Below, piece by piece: positions 1-7,798 of a stretch of 13,310 bases of DNA. Positions within the stretch are counted from its first letter, which is position 1. The number at the start of each line of letters is the position of its first letter. The position numbers and the translations under genes were made by a program. The DNA comes from an uncultured Eubacteriales bacterium (lineage in GTDB: Bacteria; Bacillota; Clostridia; Oscillospirales; Acutalibacteraceae). Under the pieces are notes generated by a model, which did no database searches, was not told where the DNA came from, and saw nothing but the letters and a program-made list of their open reading frames with translations. The stretch is taken from contig CAKTXU010000012.1 in NCBI GenBank assembly GCA_934630995.1, positions 1 to 13,310 on the forward strand. Direction: 5' to 3'.

Positions 1-1222
1 ACGCTCCTCCGTCCGCTTCCACGTAGGATACGTGCAGATCGAACCCTGTTATGTCGTTCTTCTGATATACAAAGGAAAGCTCGCCGCCGTCCGCCGCATA
101 GACAAGGTTGCGCTCGCCGACATACCGGGTTTTCAGATTCGGCGTAAACTCCTGCATAAAAAGCGTGGTTTCAAAGGGATCGGTGAAGCCCCCTGCGCAT
201 AGGGACACATCGGTCAGATGCAGATCCGTCCCCTCCACGTTGTCCGGCTTGGTCAGCATCACCTTGACAAAGCGGCTGTTATCTGCCGGTTCACCGCAGG
301 TGTATATCGCCGTCTCGCGGTATCCCTCGGGAGAAAGTACCGATGGGGTGGCGTACCATGCAGCCTCCGTGTAGGTTTCGTTGTCTGCGGACACATACAC
401 GGCAACATCGGGAGCTTCCCCGTTGTATTTCAGCGTGCCCTTCCATTGTCGCAGATAGTTTCGGTAAAAAATAATGCTGGCGGACTCCCCGTTGGCGATA
501 CAATAGCCGTGGGCACAGAGCACGGCGTTGTCGGACCGGCCCATTTCCAGCAAATGACCGCCGGCCTTCTCACCGTCGTTATACAGCGCCAGTTGTACCG
601 TATCCAGCCAGGCGTTCTCTCCCGTCCAGCGGATACGCAGGTAGGCGTTGCCGGGCGGCGGGGCGCCCGCGCCGGTCAGGCGGTACCGCGCGTAGCCCTC
701 CCCCAGATCCTCCATTTTCTCCACAGCCGATTCCTGCGGCTCATATGCCCCTCCGTCCGCGGAAAACGTCACCTCAAGCTCCGGGACTCCCCCCCGGGCA
801 ATGGCCTCCAGGCTGTACGCGGCCGCCTCTCCTCTGTGATACTCCAGGTAGCCGCCCGCTTGCCCGGCAATCAGAACCGTTCTGGCGCCGGCGGCATTGA
901 CTTGTGCTCCCCGTGACTCGGAAACCTGCTCGTATGCCGCCGCATATCGAAGGGAGTCCAGCTGATCCGTAAAATTGGCGTCCTCACCGATATCCCAACC
1001 GTATTTTGCCTCTTTGTCGTACAGCTTTTTCGGATCGGTATAGGCCTGACCCGCGCCCTTTCCCATCAATTCTCCCACCTTACAGCTAAAGTCCCCGGTC
1101 GGCGCGCCGGATGCGCCGGACGAGACCGGAGCGGAAGATACAGGGCCGCTCTTCGGCCCGCAGGCTGAGAGAAGAACCGATAAAACGATAAACATCGCCG
1201 GCAGGCGTTTTATACTTTTCAT
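1..1222 (-). CDS. Secreted lipoprotein with discoidin-like beta domains (partial, runs off left edge)
   Basis: An open frame of 407 codons starts at ATG 1222 and is still open at base 1, so the C-terminus is missing. The N-terminus is a type II signal peptide: two lysines and an arginine, a hydrophobic stretch at residues 9-19 and the lipobox LSAC with the lipidated Cys at 21. A Ser/Pro/Gly-rich linker follows to about residue 43. After that come two stretches (about 110-215 and 245-365) that resemble the beta-sandwich pattern of discoidin or carbohydrate-binding domains, with phrases such as VTFSADGGAYEP and VYVSADNETYTEA and later Y-L-R-I or F-V-K-V strands. The family is judged by eye only. 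GGAGG lies 7 bases before the ATG, inside the upstream GH38 reading frame, and the start overlaps its stop as ATGA, so translation is probably coupled. Likely role: extracellular glycan binding, or a larger surface enzyme whose catalytic part is off-window. Confidence 0.85.
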   Translation of the reverse strand, partial: MKSIKRLPAMFIVLSVLLSACGPKSGPVSSAPVSSGASGAPTGDFSCKVGELMGKGAGQAYTDPKKLYDKEAKYGWDIGEDANFTDQLDSLRYAAAYEQVSESRGAQVNAAGARTVLIAGQAGGYLEYHRGEAAAYSLEAIARGGVPELEVTFSADGGAYEPQESAVEKMEDLGEGYARYRLTGAGAPPPGNAYLRIRWTGENAWLDTVQLALYNDGEKAGGHLLEMGRSDNAVLCAHGYCIANGESASIIFYRNYLRQWKGTLKYNGEAPDVAVYVSADNETYTEAAWYATPSVLSPEGYRETAIYTCGEPADNSRFVKVMLTKPDNVEGTDLHLTDVSLCAGGFTDPFETTLFMQEFTPNLKTRYVGERNLVYAADGGELSFVYQKNDITGFDLHVSYVEADGGA

Positions 1223-1608
1223 GGCGTATCCTCCAGCTCCAGACGGATGGTGGCGATTTCCCAGCCGCGCAGAGGCAACTCCACGCCGCCGTCCACAATG
1301 GACAGTTCCTCCATTGTCCGTCCCTTCAGGTCGACCTTGGCGGCGCAGCGCACCCGGATGCCCGTCTTCAGCAAGACGGTTCCGTTCTCCTCCCCCGTCC
1401 TGTACAGACGGCAGAGGAGGGAGTCTCCCTCCCGGTAGAGCGCCGTCATTACCGTCTGCTCCGGACAAGTGAGCAAGGGAGGCGCCGACGGAGACAAATC
1501 CGCCCGGAATTTCCTCACAACCCCTATCGGATGCTTGGCGCCCCGCGCCCGCCGGACAAGAGCCGTGTAATTTTCGCCGCCCTCCCACAGAGTCAGCGCC
1601 AGATGATA
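1219..1608 (-). pseudogene. C-terminal remainder of the GH38 hydrolase, out of frame with the main part
   Basis: This 129-codon stretch continues the hydrolase protein in the -1 frame. The main frame reads N-I-D-L-S-K-P and then stops after four more residues at 1593. The other frame resumes at Tyr codon 1608 with Y-H-L-A-L-T-L-W-E-G-G, followed by a beta-rich tail ending L-E-L-E-D-T-P at stop 1219. Continuous sense, the WEGGE segment expected of a mannosidase C-terminal beta domain, and the ATGA overlap of this stop with the next gene all say that this is the original end of the hydrolase. No start codon with a good ribosome binding site is seen near 1608, so it is unlikely to be a separate gene. 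A one-base deletion or a sequencing error is the simplest explanation. Repaired, the protein would have about 855 residues. Confidence 0.8.
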
Positions 1609-3785
1609 GGTTTGCTGAGATCGATATTGCGGTTGAGAATCGCCGCCACCGTGTTTCGCCGCCGATCGTGACAATAGTATATAGACCAATCCTGCACCAT
1701 CAGAGCCATGGGTACACCGGCGCATTCAAAAGCCGCCCACGAACGTCCGTAGAATTGCCCCGGCAGATTCAGCTCCACGCAGCCTGCCAAATCCACGGCC
1801 TCAGCCCCGGAATTGACACATTCGCCCTCCAGCTCCCGCTTTTCCACCCCGAAGGGGATGTCCGCGTACAGAGGGGTGTCCGGATCGCAGGCGAATTCCG
1901 CCGTATAAAAGCCTTCTCTTCCCGATCCGTCGATGCACAGCTCCATGTAAAGGGAGGGATCGCCCGCGTTGAGGATAAAGGTTACGGCCGCCGATGAGCC
2001 GTCCAGCTTGCCTGTCGTCACGTACTCCCAGCGGATTGGGCCGTTGTGGCGGAGATGAGCCTCCTCCACGGTGAAGGAGGTTTCATGAAGCGGCGTCCAG
2101 TTGCTCAGCCAGTCCCGGGCCGGTTCGGTTTCGGTGAATCGGAGCCGGAACAGCCCCTCCTCTCCCGCGGGCCGAATCAGTTTTCCAGCGGAAGTGGTAA
2201 CGGCGGCGGGAAGCCCCTCCTCAAAGGACACCGAGACAAGTCCGTTATCCAGGGTCAGACAGCGGCGGGTAATCCGTTCCTTCACCGGCGAGGTGCAGAG
2301 GGTGCGGCGCGAGGGCAGCTCTCCCAATGGCTGAGGGCCGTTTTCCACCCGAATGACAGTCGCCGACAAGGCCGGAACCCTTACACGCGCATAAACATCC
2401 GCCGCGTTATAAAAATAGGACTCATAGTTCTTGTCCCCGGTATAGACCTCCGCTATCTGACAGGGGATTTCCCCGCCCTCTTCGTCCAGCAGGCGGAATT
2501 CTCTCACCCCGCTGGCGGAGGTGATATGGAGCTTGACCACCTCGTCCCGCTCGTATCCCATGGTGTTGAGCAGCACAAACTCCTCGTTCGTGCCGCTTCC
2601 CGACAGGGAGGCCAGCTCCTTCTCCTTCCGTGCAATCAAATTGAGCGCCCTGTAGCGGGCCTCCTCGCCTATCCAACGTATCCGCTCGGCGTCCTGGGCC
2701 AGAATGAACTCCATGGCGTGGCCGGTCAGCTCAAACAGCATCCGCCACAATCCCTGAATTTCCTCCGCCGGATAGGACTGTCCACGGGCGTATAGCATCG
2801 CGCAAAGGGTTTCCAGCCTCACCAGAAGGGTGTTCAGCTCCTCCCGCATCCGCCAGAGGGACGCGCCGCCCTTGAAAGGGGCATTATAGCTTATTTCACA
2901 GGGGTCTAGTACGTCGTGGACCACCGGAAGCTCCTTTTTTTCCAGGCTGTGGAAATAGTCGTAGGGGGTAGCGAAGCGCATGACGGATTTCTCCCGCTTA
3001 TTCCACTCTTCCATGAACTCCCGTAGACGGATCGGCCTGTCCAAAAGGTTGTGCAGGGGCAGGAAATCGTCGCAGCCGTGGTTGAGCAGCACGGTCCCGG
3101 TGGGCAGCAGCCGCAGCCGTTCCTCCAGCTCCTCCCTGTAGAACGCCTCCCGCACGGCCGGCCAATCGGCGTCGAAATCCTTTTCCAGGTAGGAGGCGAA
3201 CAGAAAACCGCCGTAGTTCCCACGGGAGACCAGAACAGTGGAGCCGTCCAGGCCGGTCCAGAGAAACTGCTTCGGTATCTGTTTAAAATCCAGCGCCTGC
3301 TCCGAACGGAAGAATCGGTAATAGGCATAGCCGCCCAGCTGCAGTATTTGGGGAAGCTGGCTGTGGCCGCAGCCGGTATCGGCATTGAAAAAGAAATCCA
3401 TTTTCCCGTCGTAATCCAGCAGTCTGCGCAGCTCCCGCTCTCCCTCCACAAGATTGCGGAGATAGGTTTCATCCCCCACATAAGAGGGCCGGGCCAAGCT
3501 GTAGCCGCCGGCGGCCACCGCTATCCGCCCCTCCCGGACATATTCCTTGAGCTCCTCGGCCCGTTCCGGGCAGTTCTCCAGGTAGGGGAGCAGAAAATGG
3601 GTCACGTTGTCTATCAGCCAGGTAAAATCCCCATGCGCCTTCAGCTCGTCCAACGCCTCGTTCATGCCCTCGATATAGCGGCAGATGTGCCAGTCCCGCG
3701 TGTTGGTCCAAGCGTAATCCGTATGGGAATAGGGAACAATCAGTATTTCCTCAAGTGTATCCAGCGGGGACTTCACCGTCTCCAT
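1593..3785 (-). CDS. Glycoside hydrolase family 38 (alpha-mannosidase-like), main part, frameshifted near its 3' end
   Basis: Retaining, metal-dependent alpha-mannosidase type enzyme, 730 residues in this frame. Family marks seen: a first strand with metal-binding H21-T-D23 (PYSHTDYAW); the segment NADTGCGHSQLPQI, whose D136 is the likely nucleophile and metal ligand; GDETYLRNLVEGERELRR, which matches the helix usual after the active site; and NHGCDDF (H236, D239/D240), the later His/Asp metal site. The C-terminal half is the beta-sandwich part. There is no signal peptide, so it should act in the cytosol on imported oligosaccharides. I chose ATG 3785 over GTG 3821: the ATG has AGGAAAGGTGAG upstream and the N-terminus then begins just before the first family strand. 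It lies 32 bases after the kinase stop. The frame ends early at TGA 1593 because of a one-base shift around 1605-1613; the remainder continues in another frame to 1219. Specificity (mannoside or another sugar) cannot be read from the sequence. Confidence 0.88.
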   Translation of the reverse strand: METVKSPLDTLEEILIVPYSHTDYAWTNTRDWHICRYIEGMNEALDELKAHGDFTWLIDNVTHFLLPYLENCPERAEELKEYVREGRIAVAAGGYSLARPSYVGDETYLRNLVEGERELRRLLDYDGKMDFFFNADTGCGHSQLPQILQLGGYAYYRFFRSEQALDFKQIPKQFLWTGLDGSTVLVSRGNYGGFLFASYLEKDFDADWPAVREAFYREELEERLRLLPTGTVLLNHGCDDFLPLHNLLDRPIRLREFMEEWNKREKSVMRFATPYDYFHSLEKKELPVVHDVLDPCEISYNAPFKGGASLWRMREELNTLLVRLETLCAMLYARGQSYPAEEIQGLWRMLFELTGHAMEFILAQDAERIRWIGEEARYRALNLIARKEKELASLSGSGTNEEFVLLNTMGYERDEVVKLHITSASGVREFRLLDEEGGEIPCQIAEVYTGDKNYESYFYNAADVYARVRVPALSATVIRVENGPQPLGELPSRRTLCTSPVKERITRRCLTLDNGLVSVSFEEGLPAAVTTSAGKLIRPAGEEGLFRLRFTETEPARDWLSNWTPLHETSFTVEEAHLRHNGPIRWEYVTTGKLDGSSAAVTFILNAGDPSLYMELCIDGSGREGFYTAEFACDPDTPLYADIPFGVEKRELEGECVNSGAEAVDLAGCVELNLPGQFYGRSWAAFECAGVPMALMVQDWSIYYCHDRRRNTVAAILNRNIDLSKPIIWR

Positions 3786-3817
3786 ACCACTCTCACCTTT
3801 CCTGCAACCGGCTGCCC

Positions 3818-5284
3818 TCACCCCTGTCCGGGGAGAAGGATCGCCGCCTCCTGTTCTTTATAACGCGCGTAAAGTGTCCGGTAGAGCGCCGCCGTCTCCT
3901 GTGAAGGGGTATACCGGACGGTTTGTCCGAGTACCCCGCTTCCCAGGCCGTCCCGGCCCTCCGCTCCGATATAGGCCAGCCTGGCCGCCCCATAGTTGGC
4001 GATTTCCGGGCAGGAATAGGCCGTCAGTGGCAGATCGAAGACCTGGCTCAGGATATCACACCACACCGGGCTGGCGGCCCCGCCGCCGAATACGCGGGCC
4101 TCCCGCAGTGGCAGCTCCGTCATCGACTGGTAAATTTCCATGCTCTCCCGCAGCTCAAAGGCGATTCCCTCCAGGACGCCCCGCACCATATCCCCCGCTG
4201 TCGTGTTGAGGGTAATACCGTGAAAGCCGCCCCTGGTCTCCGCCTTCCAGTGGGGGGCGGAGGCCCCGGTCAGGTGGGGAAAAAAGCAGATTCCCCCCGC
4301 GCCGGGCGATGAGGCTGCCGCCAGCTCATCCAGCTCTCTGTAGCTCCGTCCGGGAAATAGAGTATTCCTGAGCCATTTCAAGGCCACGCCGCTGGTGGAC
4401 ACTACCGATTCGGCCACCCACTGCCCTTCAAACAGATAGGAGAATAACGGGAGACGGCATTGAGGATCAAGCACTGGACGGGAACAAAGAAATTCCATCG
4501 CCCCGGCGGTTCCGAGGGAGAGAGTGGCGGCGTCGGGCGCTATTCCCGCGCCGAAGGCCGCCAACTTCTGATCCTGGCCGCCCACGGCCACCCTGACCGC
4601 AGGGCCTAAACCCAGCCGCAGCATTGCCTCTCTGGAAATGGGAAAAGCAGTTCCCGCCCGGCAAATCGGCGGGAATATATTCCGCGGAATGTGGAAGCGG
4701 TCAAAAATCTGGCTGTGCCATCCCCGGTCCTCAAGGCTGTACAAAAGGGTGCCGCCGGCCATGGTGTGCTCAGTAACCAATTGACCGGTCAAACGGTAAA
4801 GAAGAAAATCGTGGGCGGTCAGGATCTTATCGGTGCGTTCCCACCGCGCCGGGTCATGCCGTCTCATCCACAGTAGCTTAGGCAGGATATAAGAAGGGTC
4901 CGGGCGTTTGCCGGTCAACCGAAACCACTCGTCCGCCCCGTAGACCGCTTCCAGCTCCTGTGCCTCCTTCACGGCCCGCATATCCAGCCAATTGACGGCC
5001 CGGCCAAGAGCGGCGCCCGCCCCATCCACCGGGACAAAGGAAATCCCCTGGGAGGAAATAGAAATTCCTCCCACCGCCTCCCGGTCGCAGCCGGCCTCCT
5101 CCAGGGCGCGAAGAATTGCCTCACAGGATAAATCCCACCATTCGGCGGGCTCCTGTTCCACGAAATCCCCGTCAACCAGCAGGGCATATTCGATATAGGC
5201 GGAGCCACGGACCCTCCCGTCCGCATCGAATACCGTCGATTTGCAGCCGGTGGTGCCTAAATCCAGTCCGATATAATACTTCAT
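3818..5284 (-). CDS. FGGY-family carbohydrate kinase
   Basis: ATP-dependent sugar kinase of 488 residues, the normal size for xylulokinase, gluconokinase and fuculokinase relatives. Marks in order: the N-terminal phosphate loop GLDLGTTGCK (D8); ISISSQG at 74-80; NWLDMR (W99, D101), the usual sugar-contact segment; GGQDQ with D238 as likely catalytic base; LSLGTAGA (256-262), the second phosphate loop; TGASAPHW then RGGFHGIT; and FGGGAASPVWCDILSQVF, the adenosine-site helix. The start is ATG 5284, where the protein aligns with the family. An in-frame GTG at 5314 overlaps the upstream stop as GTGA but would add ten residues without family support; AAGGAG lies 14 bases before the ATG, a rather long gap. 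Together with the isomerase two genes upstream it suggests aldose-to-ketose conversion followed by phosphorylation. The exact sugar is not determinable. Confidence 0.93.
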   Translation of the reverse strand: MKYYIGLDLGTTGCKSTVFDADGRVRGSAYIEYALLVDGDFVEQEPAEWWDLSCEAILRALEEAGCDREAVGGISISSQGISFVPVDGAGAALGRAVNWLDMRAVKEAQELEAVYGADEWFRLTGKRPDPSYILPKLLWMRRHDPARWERTDKILTAHDFLLYRLTGQLVTEHTMAGGTLLYSLEDRGWHSQIFDRFHIPRNIFPPICRAGTAFPISREAMLRLGLGPAVRVAVGGQDQKLAAFGAGIAPDAATLSLGTAGAMEFLCSRPVLDPQCRLPLFSYLFEGQWVAESVVSTSGVALKWLRNTLFPGRSYRELDELAAASSPGAGGICFFPHLTGASAPHWKAETRGGFHGITLNTTAGDMVRGVLEGIAFELRESMEIYQSMTELPLREARVFGGGAASPVWCDILSQVFDLPLTAYSCPEIANYGAARLAYIGAEGRDGLGSGVLGQTVRYTPSQETAALYRTLYARYKEQEAAILLPGQG

Positions 5285-5310
5285 GTCGTATCCGCACTCT
5301 CCTTGTGGAC

Positions 5311-6438
5311 TCACCCGGCATCGGCCGGTTCATATCCCCGCTCCCGGTTCCAGTCGTCCAGCTTTTGCCTGACCAGCCGGATCCTCTCCCATTTTCCGTC
5401 GGGAGGAACCTGGTCGGCCACGCCCAGGACAAACCGCTTATCCTGGGAAAAGGTCCGCAGAATCCTGTCCAGATGCTGTTCAAATTCCTCGTCCGAATAG
5501 CCGGAGGAGAAGAGTGCGCCGGGCAGACCGCCCCATATAACCAGGGTTCCCGCCGTTTCCCGAAGCTTTTCCGCCTCCAAATCTCCCACAGGGGCCGGCG
5601 TCAGCGCCTCCGCCCCGTCAAACCCGCAGCCTTCCAGAAGCGGCAGGCAGCCCCGCAGCGCGCCGTCGTTGTGGATGGTGACCAGCTTTCCGGTCTGATG
5701 GAGCAGGGCCGTCCGCTGTCTATACCACCCGGCGTTGAAGCGCTCGAACAGCCGGGGGCCGGTGATATCGCTGGCGAGATTATCCGCGAATTCTATCACC
5801 TCGGCCGGGGACTCGGCCAGGATTTCAAAAACCGGATCCTGCGCGTGGAATATGCGGTGCAGCAGCTCCTCAAACTCCTCCTCCTCGTCCATGAGCAGCA
5901 CAACGGTTTTTTCCACCCCCGCCCACCTGGACAGCAGCGTTTGCAGCGGGGATACGCAAACAGGCGGCAGGGCCACCGCTATCCCCTGCCGGTTCCACAC
6001 CTCCGCCGTTTTCTGGAACGCCTCATAGGCCTTTTCATACCAGGTATGCACACAAACGTAAGCCATCACCCGCAAATCCTGCATGTTCTCCACATAGGGC
6101 TTCCGGATTTCATAGGTATAAATCTGCGGGGAATAGCAGAATTCCTGGCGGATACTGCCCAGCGGCGTGTCGTAGGTAGTCAGGATATCCCGCCCGCGTT
6201 TTTCTACCCGGCACTCCACCTCCGGTGCATACCTTTCCCGGTAGAGCGGCGGCGCGTAAAAACAGATCCCCGCCCCCGCCGCACGATGAAAATCCACCAA
6301 ACCATCCCCCGCATAGGCCGGGTGAAGAAGCCCCCTGTCCGCCAGCGAACCGTAATAATAGGATAAATCCGCAAACCAGGGGGTGCCGCCATACGGCCCC
6401 TTTCCAAAAACGCCCAGCAGCTTTTCCCGTTCCGTCAA
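5311..6438 (-). CDS. Uroporphyrinogen decarboxylase-fold (URO-D/MtaA superfamily) protein, not HemE
   Basis: A 375-residue protein with the C-terminal signature of the URO-D superfamily: LVTIHNDGAL (H256, D258), a helix, GFDGAEALTPAPVGDLEAEKL, then LVIWGGLPG and FVLGVADQVPPDGKWERIR. It lacks the N-terminal arginine motif (MRQAGRY type) of true uroporphyrinogen decarboxylase. It also lacks the two cysteines of the His-x-Cys...Cys zinc site of MtaA-type corrinoid methyltransferases (here H-N-D and V-A-D). The reaction is therefore unknown; relatives occur in sugar loci, and a C1-transfer or decarboxylation role is possible. I chose TTG 6438: GGGAGGGG (6443-6450) lies at ideal spacing and the protein begins M-T-E-R-E-K-L-L. 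The only upstream ATG (6483) would add an Arg-rich stretch inside the previous gene. It starts 25 bases after the isomerase stop, and its TGA overlaps a GTG before the kinase. Confidence 0.85.
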   Translation of the reverse strand: MTEREKLLGVFGKGPYGGTPWFADLSYYYGSLADRGLLHPAYAGDGLVDFHRAAGAGICFYAPPLYRERYAPEVECRVEKRGRDILTTYDTPLGSIRQEFCYSPQIYTYEIRKPYVENMQDLRVMAYVCVHTWYEKAYEAFQKTAEVWNRQGIAVALPPVCVSPLQTLLSRWAGVEKTVVLLMDEEEEFEELLHRIFHAQDPVFEILAESPAEVIEFADNLASDITGPRLFERFNAGWYRQRTALLHQTGKLVTIHNDGALRGCLPLLEGCGFDGAEALTPAPVGDLEAEKLRETAGTLVIWGGLPGALFSSGYSDEEFEQHLDRILRTFSQDKRFVLGVADQVPPDGKWERIRLVRQKLDDWNRERGYEPADAG

Positions 6439-6442
6439 AATA

Positions 6443-6450
6443 CCCCTCCC
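6443..6450 (-). promoter_or_regulatory. Ribosome binding site deciding a TTG start
   Basis: The minus strand reads GGGAGGGG here, with the GGAGG core 6 bases before TTG 6438. No ATG or GTG in the same frame lies nearer, and the sequence between the previous stop and this site has no other candidate. This fixes the start of the URO-D-fold gene. Confidence 0.7.
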
Positions 6451-6463
6451 CTTTCTGCGGCGC

Positions 6464-7795
6464 CTATACCCGCACCGCCGCAATGCCCAGAATACGCGCC
6501 AGATCCTCCAGCCTCGCGGAGATATCCCCGTAGCAGAGAGCGAAATGCTGGCCGGCGTACTGTTCTGTCAATCGCTCGACGCTGCCGTCCAGCGCCACAT
6601 CCAGGGCGGGCATATACCCCTGCCGCAGCGCGGTGGGAAGTCCCTCTCCGGTAAAATAGAGGAGATGATAATCACACCGGTCCTCGACGAGCCGCAAAAC
6701 CGTCACCCGGCCCGGCCGGAACACAAAACGATTCTGTATGCCGGCAAAGCCGGGATGAGGCATAAAATTGCTGATCTCCTGGCAGCCGTCGATGCCCATG
6801 GAAAAGGGGGCGAAGCCGCAGGAGGACAGCTTGAGCGTGTCGCCGCTGTGATGCATGGCGTCCCCATAGCCCACCGTCTGTCCGGTCAAAAGGGACAGAA
6901 TGAGCATGGAAACGGTGTTGAGAATGTCCCCTTCGCAGGAGGCAACCACGCCGGTTTCAGCCAGTGCGGCCAGCGGGACGCAGGGGACCATCCGGTATTC
7001 CTTGGAGAATTCATATTGACACCGGATATTGACGGCATCCCATCGCCGCTCCCGGCAGAGCTGCAGCAGCGCCGCATAAATGCCGCCCGCCTTGCGCAGG
7101 CTGTCCTCCGACACCTCGGGCGCCACACGGGCGCAGCTGCGGAGATGGGAGGCCGCGGCAGCCAGCGTTTCCGGCGCGCACGCCTCCGCCCGGTGGATCA
7201 GGGAATAGCTGTCCAGCTGATCGATTTCCGGACCGATTTTCGCCCGCATGAAGACATGATCGAAGGTGCCGGGGTAAATTCCCATGGAGGTGTAACCGAA
7301 CAGTCCCACCTTGCTGCGTTTCAGCCGCTGACAGGCGGAGGCCGCCCGGCAGAAATCCGCAGCCGCCTGCTGAATTCCCCGGTCGTCCGGTGTGCCCAGG
7401 AGCGGCTTGAACCGATATCCCACCCTGTCCATTGTTCCCTTGAACATGGCGAAGGAAACATAGGAGCCGGTGCTGGTCAGCGCGCCGTCCCGCTCAAACA
7501 TGGGAACTCCCCAGAGGCACAAGGGCAGGTGCTCCACCTCGCGGAGAACCGACATGGCCACGGGACATTCCAGCCAGCTTCCGAGAAAGAGGATCACGCC
7601 GTCCACGCCGGCTGCCGCCAATGTCCGACCGGCCTGTTCCCCCTCCTCCATGGTGGTCACCAGCTCGTCGGTCACCCGGATCGTCAGCCCCTCGTTTTGC
7701 AGAGCGTCCACAGCCCGCGCCGCCAGCTCGAATACAGCCTCTTCCGCATAGTCGGCGTGGCCGATATTGACAAACCCAATCTCCCCCATTTTCAC
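6464..7795 (-). CDS. L-fucose/L-arabinose isomerase-like protein
   Basis: A 443-residue protein of the FucI/AraA-like isomerase superfamily, which interconverts aldoses and ketoses with a divalent metal. Evidence: an N-terminal Rossmann-like half with VDGVILFLGSWLECP (64-78); a central segment VNIRCQYEFSKEY then PCVPLAALAETGVVASCEGDI, where E262 or E266 and D290 fit the metal-binding Glu and Asp; and a late QYAGQHFAL with H417 as the likely third ligand. It is shorter than E. coli FucI (about 590 residues), like many isomerase-like proteins of Clostridia, so the substrate is open. The start is GTG 7795, 7 bases after AAAGGA; ATG 7789 two codons later is also possible. The start lies inside the four-base gap region after the creatininase stop at 7799. 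With the FGGY kinase downstream it forms a probable isomerase-kinase pair. Confidence 0.83.
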   Translation of the reverse strand: MKMGEIGFVNIGHADYAEEAVFELAARAVDALQNEGLTIRVTDELVTTMEEGEQAGRTLAAAGVDGVILFLGSWLECPVAMSVLREVEHLPLCLWGVPMFERDGALTSTGSYVSFAMFKGTMDRVGYRFKPLLGTPDDRGIQQAAADFCRAASACQRLKRSKVGLFGYTSMGIYPGTFDHVFMRAKIGPEIDQLDSYSLIHRAEACAPETLAAAASHLRSCARVAPEVSEDSLRKAGGIYAALLQLCRERRWDAVNIRCQYEFSKEYRMVPCVPLAALAETGVVASCEGDILNTVSMLILSLLTGQTVGYGDAMHHSGDTLKLSSCGFAPFSMGIDGCQEISNFMPHPGFAGIQNRFVFRPGRVTVLRLVEDRCDYHLLYFTGEGLPTALRQGYMPALDVALDGSVERLTEQYAGQHFALCYGDISARLEDLARILGIAAVRV

Positions 7796-7798
7796 CCA

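Noticed and set aside
1593..1613. Programmed -1 ribosomal frameshift in the GH38 gene
   Set aside because: The shift lies in AGCAAACCTATC, which has no X-XXY-YYZ heptamer and no run longer than three A; a plain one-base deletion or sequence error is simpler.
2046..3863. Plus-strand open frames (249 and 270 codons) opposite the GH38 gene
   Set aside because: Same reason: shadow of a well-supported gene, with no domain signal.
5311..6438. HemE, the heme-pathway uroporphyrinogen decarboxylase
   Set aside because: The N-terminal arginine motif of HemE is missing and the operon is for sugar metabolism.
6439..6483. ATG 6483 as the start of the URO-D-fold gene
   Set aside because: It would add an Arg-rich 15-residue stretch encoded inside the end of the isomerase gene; TTG 6438 has a strong ribosome binding site at good spacing.
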